A DNA stretch of 64,000 nucleotides from Mesostigma viride. Its lineage: Eukaryota > Streptophyta > Mesostigmatophyceae > Mesostigmatales > Mesostigmataceae. The stretch spans positions 7,160,109 through 7,224,108 of the forward strand of contig RPFO01000213.1 in the NCBI GenBank assembly GCA_009746045.1, given 5' to 3'. A model generated the notes under the pieces. The model ran no database searches. It saw only the letters and a program-made list of their open reading frames with translations, and was not told the origin of the DNA. Positions 18,826-30,502 of this stretch are shown one piece after another (position 1 is the stretch's first letter; each line of letters opens with the position of its first letter). The position numbers and the translations under genes were made by a program.

Positions 18826-19440
18826 TTGGGAGATCTGCAGACAATTGCAGGAGGACATTGTGCGGTACGCTTGTAGGGTGTAAGCTGTGTTGTTCCGCTC
18901 GCTAATGGACATGTGCCCCTGTAACCTCTTCCAGGCTAGTATCTGCTATCCACCTCTTCAGGCTTGAAAAGTAAATTGCTGTACGGTTCACAATTGGCAT
19001 GGCTTGACATGCACGCGTCCTTGACTGTGGTCTGCATGGGTTTGGGGTTTAGCGGTTTACATCAGACTCTGCTGTGTATCTGCTTAATCAGCCGACGTGT
19101 CACATGGGGACAGCAACGGCGCTGGGATGCAGCCCGGTGTGAATGCGAGTAAGGTACGCGCTGGCATGCATGGCGGATGGGGCGTGGAAGCCACGACCCA
19201 CGTTTTTGTGTGTGCACGGGGGGCTAGGGGGCAAGTCGTTGTGTTGCTGCCATCCATATGGCCATGGATATGCGGGAAGCTTTCCCTGTACCCATACTTA
19301 ATGATGCATGGACTGGTTGTGACAGCCAAGGGTTTAGCTGTCGTGGGTTTGCTGAGTGATCATGGCAGTCTGCTAGGCTGGTGCTAGAACAGCCATAGCG
19401 CGGTTACTGCTATGTCTTGCCCGTGCTAACTGATGCTGCA

Positions 19441-19570
19441 GCCATGCGTGGAGCGCGAATCGTCCCGTGAGGAGAAGGAGGAGGCGGGGCCGGTGCACCC
19501 ATGGGCAGGGCCGGAGAAGAAGGACGCGGAGCACCCAGTGTGGGAGAAGGAGAAGGCGGGGAAGCACTGA
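19441..19570 (+). pseudogene. Possible last exon (charged tail)
   Basis: After a CTGATGCTGCAG acceptor-like site, an open stretch encodes PCVERESSREEKEEAGPVHP and continues Lys/Glu-rich to a TGA. It may be the terminal exon of the decayed gene upstream, but I cannot trace the join. Low confidence. Confidence 0.25.
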
Positions 19571-20431
19571 AGCTCCACCCCATGTCAGGCCTCTAGTATA
19601 GGTGCCAGTTAACTAAACCCATGCACGTGCAGGTTGTAGCTCAGAATGTATTTAAAATCATATGCCCCTTTTCAGGTATATGTGTAACAGTGACTCCCAA
19701 CGGATATATGTTCCTAATTTATTAAATTCTTACTGAATAATTGTTGTCTTTATGAACCCATGAAGAGCAAAGCCCGGTGGGGAGTACATGTAACGCATTA
19801 CCACGAGAAGGGGTCCCCACACCGCATTTCTTCGCTCTCTGTTCCTATGCAGAACAAGAAGAGGTGGAAGACCAATGTCCCGGCTCACACGCCAGCCCAT
19901 GTGGGTAAGCCCCCTCCCCCAAAGCGGAAGGGGCGCTTTGGGGAGAAGTGTAGTGAGGATTTTGTAGACTAGATAGCTTAGAGTTAGCTTATTTCGATGT
20001 TGCGGCTTGACCCACCTCTACCCATTCAGCAAGGAATATGCATGTGCTGCATGATCTCCCAACGGAGGCATGTTATAATTTTATTTGATTCTTTAATGTA
20101 GTGTCTTGGGGCATGATGCAGATGAGATTTGTAACTTCCGTGTAATTATGTTTCTAAAGAGATTAGCATAGTACTCTAAACATGCCCATGCGCATGACAC
20201 GCAAGTACTAACTTACTTACACCAGACCTGGCAATAAACAAGCATTGATGGGATGGACCCAGCGATACATAATGGGCGTGCATGCGTAAAAAATATACAC
20301 TATGCATGGCCCAATGGGCATGCATTCAAATAATTACAAATGAAGGCCGCCATGAGAGCACTGAAGCTAAACCAGACCGGGCCACAATTAACCCTCCAGC
20401 ACCAAAGTTCCACTGCATCATGTAAGACAAG
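19571..20431 (+). other. LINE 3' debris, no intact gene
   Basis: Bases 19851-19972 encode MQNKKRWKTNVPAHTPAHVG plus PPPPKRKGRF, the same ORF2 C-terminus as at 15460-15570. Downstream, CTCCCAACGGAGGCATGTTA at about 20050 matches other LINE tails in the window (48440, 28955). The remaining sequence has no gene. Confidence 0.6.
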
Positions 20432-21792
20432 CCATCCATCCATCCATCCATCCATCCATCCATCCATCCATCCATCCATCCATCCATCCATCCATCCATC
20501 CATCCATCCATCCATCCATCCATCCATCCATCCATCCATCCATCCATCCATCCATCCATCCATCCATCCATCCATCCATCCATCCATCCATCCATCCATC
20601 CATCCATCCATCCATCCATCCATCCATCCATCCATCCATCCATCCATCCATCCATCCATCCATCCATCCATCCATCCATCCATCCATCCATCCATCCATC
20701 CATCCATCCATCCATCCATCCATCCATCCATCCATCCATCCATCCATCCATCCATCCATCCATCCATCCATCCATCCATCCATCCATCCATCCATCCATC
20801 CATCCATCCATCCATCCATCCATCCATCCATCCATCCATCCATCCATCCATCCATCCATCCATCCATCCATCCATCCATCCATCCATCCATCCATCCATC
20901 CATCCATCCATCCATCCATCCATCCATCCATCCATCCATCCATCCATCCATCCATCCATCCATCCATCCATCCATCCATCCATCCATCCATCCATCCATC
21001 CATCCATCCATCCATCCATCCATCCATCCATCCATCCATCCATCCATCCATCCATCCATCCATCCATCCATCCATCCATCCATCCATCCATCCATCCATC
21101 CATCCATCCATCCATCCATCCATCCATCCATCCATCCATCCATCCATCCATCCATCCATCCATCCATCCATCCATCCATCCATCCATCCATCCATCCATC
21201 CATCCATCCATCCATCCATCCATCCATCCATCCATCCATCCATCCATCCATCCATCCATCCATCCATCCATCCATCCATCCATCCATCCATCCATCCATC
21301 CATCCATCCATCCATCCATCCATCCATCCATCCATCCATCCATCCATCCATCCATCCATCCATCCATCCATCCATCCATCCATCCATCCATCCATCCATC
21401 CATCCATCCATCCATCCATCCATCCATCCATCCATCCATCCATCCATCCATCCATCCATCCATCCATCCATCCATCCATCCATCCATCCATCCATCCATC
21501 CATCCATCCATCCATCCATCCATCCATCCATCCATCCATCCATCCATCCATCCATCCATCCATCCATCCATCCATCCATCCATCCATCCATCCATCCATC
21601 CATCCATCCATCCATCCATCCATCCATCCATCCATCCATCCATCCATCCATCCATCCATCCATCCATCCATCCATCCATCCATCCATCCATCCATCCATC
21701 CATCCATCCATCCATCCATCCATCCATCCATCCATCCATCCATCCATCCATCCATCCATCCATCCATCCATCCATCCATCCATCCATCCATC
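20432..21792. repeat. 1.36-kb perfect (CCAT)n tetranucleotide array
   Basis: About 340 uninterrupted CCAT units. Because 4 and 3 share no factor, every frame is open as a four-residue repeat on both strands (SIHP, WMDG), producing large spurious frames. No variant unit was seen on reading. A five-unit relic occurs at 29041-29061. Confidence 0.98.
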
Positions 21793-23227
21793 GGGGTATA
21801 GTCCTAGTACAGCCATGCTACGTCCTGGCTATGATGAGATTACTTGCCCACGCTCCTAGTGTTATGCCATGCTCACATGAGTCTTATTGCACCCACAGAT
21901 TGCCGGATCGTTAGCGTGTCCGTTTAGCTAGCGTTCCCGAATGCAGCTGTGGCATGCCTTAGGCATGAAGGAGAGTGGGGGTCTCTGCCCTTTCTCCTGT
22001 TGTGCACACACAGGCATTAAAAGCACTTCGGTGCTCCGTGACTCCCCAACGGGAGCACGTGTTTAAATAATTAATTAATGAATGAATCGGGGTTAACTAA
22101 TGCTCCTTGACTCCCTAATGGGGGCATGAGTTTAATAAATGAATTAAGTAGTTAGTTAATAAATCAGGTTGATTCAGATGAGGTCCCTGCTGGTTCCTTG
22201 TGGACTGGCCAGCCAGGGAGATATCTTCTTACATGGTCAGGCCCTTGCCGACCATGTAACAACCTGTTAGGCGACGCAGTGGCCAACATTGGACATACCG
22301 CCATATGTTTGTCTCCGCGATATGATTTTAGCTGACATGCAGAGCACAGACACTGTTGGCGTCATCCGCTCAACCCCTCTTATTCATACATGGGACCTCG
22401 GATATGTAGGATTAGTAGCGTTGCCCAGGCGGACATTGTCAAAGACTACGACCCCCCAGTTGTGGGTCCTAGGAAATTTAACAAGCATGATTGTCTCCTT
22501 GTTGATAGGCATTAATTCATCCTTGATGATAGGCATTGCTTGCGTGCAAGATTAGCTCGAGGCCCATATTTTAGACTACTAGCTGAGCTGTGGACATACA
22601 TGTAGTTATTGACGTCTTGACGGATATTGACGTCTTGGGGGACTTCCACTATATCTTCTTTGGGGAATTCAGAGATCCCGGTCCCCCAACATGGACATGA
22701 GACTAATTAAAATCAATTAATCAATGTCATGAATAGAGCGCGTTCATGACGTTCAGTCATGAACAGAGCCCTAACCTTAAACACATAAGAAAACAATTAT
22801 GGCGGGCCATGTGACCAATGTAAGAAGCTTAGCCCCCAAACATATTGTTGTCTCACGTAATGAATCACTTGCTGATCAACAAATCGATGGTTATCTCATA
22901 GGCACAATGTACCTCTGACCATCATTGCTGGCCCATGCATGCATGCACCAATGGCAGCCTACATGACACATACATCGCTTATTTGCCATGTAAAAAATGC
23001 GACAAAGTGTCCATATAGGTACTCATAGATTAGCACAAATTCCTTAGCACGATGTGGACAACTTTACTTAACGGTGAAAGCCTGTCTCGCCCTTATTGCC
23101 TTGAGGGTTCCCGGCGATAGGTCCTGTCTGTTGGTCGACATTTTTCTTTTGCAGCTGGCCATCGTCGGTAGGTATGAATGATCTCGATGCTAGCAATTAC
23201 GATGATGATACCCGAGGTAGTCTATAC
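21793..23227. other. Intergenic with LINE-type 3' tails, no gene
   Basis: Two tandem tail-like modules at about 22020-22165 contain GTGCTCCGTGACTCCCCAAC then GGGAGCAC, or its variant, each followed by AATTAATTAATG-like A/T tracts. The same module occurs at 29070-29105. The rest shows no supported coding region; a 22289-22555 frame lacks recognisable features. Confidence 0.5.
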
Positions 23228-23990
23228 CTAGGATCGAGAGCTTCTTCTTGTATGGCAATGCCGGCAGTTAACTATTACTCCGAATAAAGAGTTAAGAGGT
23301 TGGCCCTCGGCAGTCGGCATGGCGATCACGGAGCGATGACGGGGCGATGACGGGGCGATGACGGGGCGTTGACGCGCGTGATGAATAGGATCTGTTTGAC
23401 AGGCGGCGGCTATTGGTAATATAGATTGTTGATTAAGAGAAGAGTTTAGATGTTGGCCCGTGGGCGATGACGGTGACGGCGTCACCGTCATCGCCCTCGA
23501 CGGGCGTCATGAATACGACCTTTTTGATATGCGGCGGCTATTGGTAATATAGGTCGTTGACTACTACTCCGAATACAAATGTAAAGAGTTAAGAGGTTGG
23601 CCCTCGGCTGGCTCGGCATGGCGATCACGGGGCGATGACGGGGCGATGACGGGGCGTTGACGCGCGTGATGAATAGGATCTGTTTGATAGGCGGCGGCTA
23701 TTGGTAATATAGATTGTTGATTAAGAGAAGAGTTTAGATGTTGGCCCGTCGAGGGCGATGACGGTGACGACGTCACCGTCATCGCCCTCGACGGGCGTGA
23801 TGATAAGCCCATGTTTGATATGCGGCAGCTATTGGTAGTATAGGTCGTTGACTATCACTCCGAATAAAGAGTTAACAGGTTAAGGCCCTCGGCCGGGCGA
23901 TGACGGGGCGATGACGGGGCGTTGACGCTCGTGATGAATAGGACCTGTTTGATAGGCGGCGGCTATTGCTAATATATAGGTCGGATATTT
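23228..23990. repeat. Complex tandem repeat with GC-rich palindromes
   Basis: Three partial copies of a roughly 320-bp unit start near 23275, 23565 and 23850 (GAGTTAAGAGGTTGGCCCTC), each with GGGGCGATGAC triplications. Copies one and two carry a strong palindrome. The one at 23744-23796 has 25-bp perfect arms around a 3-bp centre. Confidence 0.85.
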
Positions 23991-23997
23991 GTGTACC

Positions 23998-24440
23998 ACC
24001 CCCCTCCTTCCCGCGGCAGGTACGCAGCGACCCGCTGTTGTCCTGGCTGCAATTGTGTATCACTTGTACGGTATTTGTGTATCACTTGTACGGTATTTGT
24101 GTATCACTTGTCCTCCTTCCCACGGCAGGTACGCAGCGACCCGCTGTTGTCCTGGCTGCAATTGTGTATCACTTGTACGGTATTTGTGTATCACTTGTAG
24201 CGTATTTGTGTATCACTTGTCCTCCTTCCCACGGCAGGTACGCAGCGACCCGCTGTTGTCCTGCCTGCAATTGTGTATCACTTGTACGGTATTTGTGTAT
24301 CACTTGTAGCGTATTTGTGTATCACTTGTCCTCCTTCCCACGGCAGGTACGCAGCGACCCGCTGTTATACTGGCGGTATTTGTGTATCACTTGTAGCGTA
24401 TTTGTGTATCACTTGTACGGTATTTGTGTACCACCACCCT
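23998..24440. repeat. About 118-bp tandem repeat, four copies
   Basis: Units contain GGCAGGTACGCAGCGACCCG and two or three sub-repeats of TATTTGTGTATCACTTGTA. The last unit is shortened. Open frames across it are artefacts of the repetition. Confidence 0.9.
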
Positions 24441-26279
<1,839 letters not shown>

Positions 26280-26700
26280 ATGCAGCTTGCAAACGGCAAG
26301 GGCAAGCACCCGGGTAAGAGCAAAGGCAACCGCACGAGCAAAGGAAAGGGAAACTGGAAGAGCAAGCACAAGGCCAAGGAAAGGACAAAGGCACTTGTGC
26401 TTGCCAAAAGGGCAGGCTCAAGGGAAATGACAAGGGCAAGGGCAGGGGCAGGCACAAGGGAAGCGGATAAGGGCAAGGGCAGGCGCAAGGGAAAGAGATT
26501 AGGACAAGTCAAGCACGAGGGAACGGACAAGGGCAAGGGCAGGCACAAGGGAAAAGATGAAGACAAGGGCAGGCACTAGGGAAAGGATGAGGGCAACGGC
26601 AAACACTGGGGATCAAAGGATAGGGGCAAGGGCAGATGCTAGGGTAACAGTTAGGGCAAAGGCAGGCACAAGAGAAGAATAAGGGGCCGTGAAGTATAAG
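26280..26700 (+). repeat. Degenerate purine-rich minisatellite
   Basis: Repeats of AAGGGCAAGGGCAGGCACAA and variants, with almost no T on the plus strand. The apparent Lys/Gly-rich 99-aa frame follows from the repeat and is not treated as a gene. Confidence 0.8.
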
Positions 26701-26920
26701 TGGAAATGCGGGTGGCGACATGGGGTTCGATCGGGCCTGCTGATGCAAATGCAGATTTCAACTGCAGTGACAAACACAAGCGTAGACATAGGCAACGACA
26801 AATTCCTTGCATGCGTGCCTTGCTCTTCACCGGCTGGCTCGTTTGCTAGTTGTCTAACAGTTTCTACCGATAAACATCACTTGCCATTGTAAGGTCTGCC
26901 TTGCTGCCGTGCTAGTGGGT

Positions 26921-27150
26921 AGCTGGGTGATCGTGCTTGTTCCTTGTCAAGGGAGGGATGCATGTGGAGTAGGTGGGTGGGTGTGCTTGTTCCTTGCCAA
27001 GGAAGGGATGCACAAAGGTTAGATAGGTGCACGTGCTTGTTTCTTGTCAAGGGAGGGACGCACAAAGGGTAGGTGGGGGCACATGGTTGTGCCTCGTCAA
27101 GGGCGGGATGCACGAAGGGTAGGTGGGGGCATGTGGTTGGTCCTTGTCTT
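26921..27150. repeat. About 58-bp tandem repeat, four copies
   Basis: Each unit carries GTGCTTGTTCCTTGTCAAGG (or close variant) then GAGGGATGCACAAAGGGTAG and a GTGGGGGCA-type joint. Confidence 0.85.
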
Positions 27151-27288
27151 TTCACCGCCCAAGCGATGGCGATGTAGCATGCATTATACATTTATTCGTG
27201 CATTAAAAATCACTTTCCTTACAAGCGGCCTTAGCCGACTCCATCTGCCGTTGCCATTTCTCCGTATTGCATTGTCCGGACACGGTTT

Positions 27289-27537
27289 TTGTGTCGCAGG
27301 TCTTCCCCCGTAAAGGCACAAGCTGCCTGCGCGCGGAATTATGTGCAGACACCTCGGTTTCCAACACGACGGCTTCCCGCACATATCGAGCTCTGGATGT
27401 ACAACATCTTCCCCCGGCGCACTTGCTCCCGGATGGAGCTTCTGTGCGGTGCCGACATCCCCGGAGCTGTCCTGCGCACCGCATGGAAACAGTATTTCAA
27501 GCCACGAAGAGAAGCCACGAATTTGATATTGACTTGA
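27289..27537 (+). pseudogene. Possible terminal exon of unknown gene
   Basis: An 82-codon frame reads with plausible protein composition: RLPAHIELWMYNIFPRRTCS then LLCGADIPGAVLRTAWKQYF. A GTGTCGCAG acceptor-like site lies near 27300. It sits near the right end of the CACTA-like element. No homologue recognised and the reading frame choice is uncertain. Confidence 0.25.
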
Positions 27538-27864
27538 TATTGTCGTCAGAAGACTTGATATGCTATTTTCTGTGAAGGCGTTGGATTTTTGTGCATGACA
27601 TGTAATCCTGCATTTAATAATGAAATTTTTTATGAAATAGGAACTCGTCTTGCATGAGCCTTGCTGCAAATGCCATTCATTTTTTTCCCCCGGGTAAATG
27701 GGTGTTAGGGGTTAGGTTGACCGAAATGATAAGTGAAATCAAAGTGAAATTCTGATAAGTGACATGCGTACTGCAATTCAGAACGACATAGCGACATGAT
27801 TGTAGTACCGGTAGTGTACGCGAGAAGCATACGACGTCGTAACCTACGGGACCGAGTACCGGGA

Positions 27865-28060
27865 TCGTAAATTACCAACTCGTAGATTACTACGTCGCAA
27901 ATTACTACCTCGTACCTTACTACCTCGTAAATTACTACCTCGTACATTACTACCTCGTACCTTACTACCTCGTACATTACTACCTCGTAAATTACTACCT
28001 CGTAAATTACTACCTCGTAAATTACTACCTCGTAGTTTACGACGTCGGATCTTACCTCGG
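27865..28060. repeat. Subterminal 15-bp repeat array of CACTA-like element
   Basis: About eleven tandem units of ATTACTACCTCGTAA with the last bases variable (AA, AC or CC). Related, diverged motifs (TTACTACCTAGATACGAGG, GGTAGTACATTAC) lie at 17090-17270 inside the left end. Subterminal arrays of this kind bind the transposase in CACTA elements. Confidence 0.8.
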
Positions 28061-28134
28061 ATCTAATTCGTAACTTACGAGAAAGATCCGACCTCGTATG
28101 TAAACCGTAAGAGTAAAAGCGGAGTAAATTACCA

Positions 28135-28189
28135 CCTCGTAATTTACGCCTCGGATGCTTTTTACCACCCTCGGACGAAAAGTATAGTG
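28135..28189 (-). repeat. CACTA-like right terminal inverted repeat
   Basis: Inverted partner of 17039-17093. The element's last bases are TATAGTG, followed by TG of the target. Confidence 0.85.
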
Positions 28190-28555
28190 TGGCACCTGAG
28201 ATCAAGCTGACCGCCCACCGCTGTTGCCTCCCCCGCGCGCGGGGTAAGGCGGGGGCGCCTCCGCTTCTTCTCATCTTTGATAGCCCAGCGGACAAGATTT
28301 CGTTTCTCAGACGCCGCAAGCGGCTCGAGAGTCCTCCCTTCACCGTGGACGACGACTTGACCCTGGCCCAGCAACAACGGCGACGGGAGCTATGGCCGAC
28401 CTACCTCCAGCTCCCCGGCAGACCAAGGTGGGCCAGCCGGTGTACTGGAAGGGGGCGGCTATCTACGTCGGCCACAAGCCCTGGCCAGCGACCCCCTCGA
28501 CCACCGCGGCCCATGCAGCAACTCCAGCCCCAGCCTAGGGGAATACAGCAGTAGT
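28190..28555 (+). pseudogene. LINE ORF1-like gene, 3' part
   Basis: Continues the ORF1 of 15992-17038 in frame: APEIKLTAHRCCLPRARGK, LLLIFDSPADKISFLRRRK, then FTVDDDLTLAQQQRRRELWP. The last pattern is characteristic of L1-type ORF1/endonuclease-adjacent proteins. The stop at 28553-28555 follows a Pro/Gln-rich tail. It is separated from its 5' part only by the CACTA-like element. Confidence 0.65.
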
Positions 28556-29105
28556 GTAGAATAGTTAGACAGTGGCCTTGTACATGCCCGCCTACTACAG
28601 GCACTATACCAGCTTAGGCCTAGCCCTTTTTAGTCATGTACATGTGTGCCTATGATGAGCCACCCTCCAGATGATACCTAGCTTTATTTAATTATGCCGT
28701 GCCCATGCAGGGGGTCACTCCCTGCTGAGAAGCCATGCCCTAGCTTTTGTATAGCTGTGCTGATCTTCCCCACCTATGACAGGCTCCCCTTTATAGCTGG
28801 GTGTTGCCTGAAACTCTGGGTGGTGCAGGTGCCCTAGTGCACCTAGAGCAAGTGTTGTTTACATTCCCACCCTTGCAGGAAGTAGCTTAGAATGTATGAT
28901 AGGCCATATGCCCCTTCTCTGGGCTGTGTCACTGCTACATATACTCCCAACGGAGTTATGTTACAATTCAAATCAATTCAATTCAATAGAGGTTGTAGGT
29001 AGCTGATATAGATAGATTAGACCGGTAGGACTGTTTGCACCCATCCATCCATCCATCCATCGGGCTTAATGCTCCGTGACTCCCCAACGGGAGCACGAGT
29101 CTAAT
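28556..29105 (+). other. LINE 3' region and tail
   Basis: No gene. Contains two LINE-type tail modules, at about 28930-28985 (ACTCCCAACGGAGTTATGTT) and 29065-29105 (GCTCCGTGACTCCCCAACGG with A/T tail). A five-unit CCAT repeat lies between. The virus element begins in the final TAATTAATTAA tract. Confidence 0.6.
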
Positions 29106-30412
29106 TAATTAATTAATTAAGTAGCTTCCATCATCATTCCGTCATCATTCCGTCATCGCGGCTCACAGAAGGGCACCAGCCTTATGCTGGCATCTGCCAC
29201 CCCTATAGTGACCCTATAGTGACCGCGGCCTAGGGTGGGGTATCACCCTAAACCCTAAACCCTAAACCCTAAACCCTAAACCCTAACACTGTCTCCAGAC
29301 ACCCACGGCATCCCCCCACCCTGGCTATCACCCTCCCACTGTGACTAAATTTACTAAGTTTACTATGGGTTTTTGGTTTTTTTTTCTAGGAAATTCAAGC
29401 CAGCTGCCGTGAGGTCAAGGTGCTACAGGTGCTGTGTGGTACAAGGTAGCTATAGTGACCTTATAGTGACCATGGTGGTAGACTCTCATGCTGGCATCCC
29501 AGGGTGACTAAATTTACTAAGTTTACTATGGGTTTTTGGTTTTTTTTCTAGGAAATTCAAGCCACCTCCCATCACCCTCGTGGTCATGCACCACACTAGT
29601 GGAGAAAGCCTGAGCAGAATTGCTCTGACCCCCTGATACGATGACACTAGTGTTGCATGTAATTTTAGTTTCCCACGGGAGTAGCTATAGTGACCTTATA
29701 GTGACCATGGTGGTAGACTCTTATGCTGGCATCCCAGGGTGACTAAATTTACTAAGTTTACTATGGGTTTTGGTTTTTTTTTCTAGGAAATTCAAGCCAC
29801 CTGCCATGAGGTCGAGGTTGTGACATCCAGTCCCACCATGCCATAAGAGGGTGAGGCGTGTGGGATATGGGACTAAGTCATTTCCCGTGGGAAACTATGT
29901 TTACTACGTTTACTATGGGTTTTGGGTTTTATTCCTAGGAAATTAATTCAGGTGTGCACCACCAAAAACACACCTGAATTTCCCCAAAAAAGAACCCCCA
30001 AAAAACTTAGTAAATATAGTCTCCCACGACAAATGGTTATGAAAACGTAGTTTCCCACGGCAAAATGACCAATAAATCCATCTCCCACGGGAAAGGCCAT
30101 GGGGGCCGGCCAGCGGGGGTGCAGCGGAGAAGCGCGGACTGCCAAGCAGTGGCGGGGCTGCCAGGTGGTGGTGGGCCTCGGTTGTGAGGGCTTGCTGTGT
30201 TTTCTCGTGGGAAACTATATTTACTACTAAATTGATATTTTCAGTTGGAAATAAAGTTTTATTCGACGTGTGAGAGAGCATGCACAGGCTTGCATAATTT
30301 CCCGCAAAGAAAACCCAAAACCCGTAGTTAGCTTAGTAAATTTAGTAAGGTGCTGGAGGGTCGAGCAGTGCGTGGGAGTTGGCGGACCCGGCGAAGGCCG
30401 CGCGGCGGGGTG
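29106..30412 (+). repeat. PLV left terminal inverted repeat
   Basis: Inverted copy of 47081-48386, differing by about one base in length. From the tip inward: TAATTAATTAAG, CTATAGTGACC duplicates, a CCCTAAA array, then three to four modules sharing GACTAAATTTACTAAGTTTA then CTATGGGTTTTTGG and TCTAGGAAATTCAAGCCA. Several near-palindromic TTTCCCACGGGAAA motifs follow. It contains no convincing gene; a 112-aa frame is mirrored in both repeats. Confidence 0.95.
29246..29286. repeat. Telomere-type CCCTAAA array in left PLV terminus
   Basis: 41 bp of perfect CCCTAAA units, the plant/green-algal telomere sequence, about 140 bp inside the element end. The same array is mirrored at 48206-48246. Confidence 0.95.
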
Positions 30413-30502
30413 GCCTCACAAATGAGGTGACGTCTGGGGGTCCATCTGAAAGCGGAAGGACCATTGATTGACACGTGAAAAATCGTTTCATTAAAATATT
30501 AC

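Noticed and set aside
20300-21914. Five-hundred-codon frames of WMDG and SIHP repeats on both strands
   Set aside because: They are automatic consequences of a stop-free CCAT tetranucleotide array; no coding evidence.
26280-26579. Lys/Gly-rich basic protein
   Set aside because: Frame lies entirely in a purine-rich minisatellite and lacks a unique domain.
27865-28060. Second CRISPR-like pattern of 15-bp repeats
   Set aside because: No spacers; located as subterminal repeats of the CACTA-like element.
29246-29286. True chromosome end
   Set aside because: Array is short, duplicated in inverted orientation inside both viral termini, and flanked by LINE sequence on the outside.
29943-30281. 112-aa frame in the left PLV repeat, mirrored at 47212-47550
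   Set aside because: Identical because the repeats are identical; composition is repeat-like with no domain, so not evidence of a gene.
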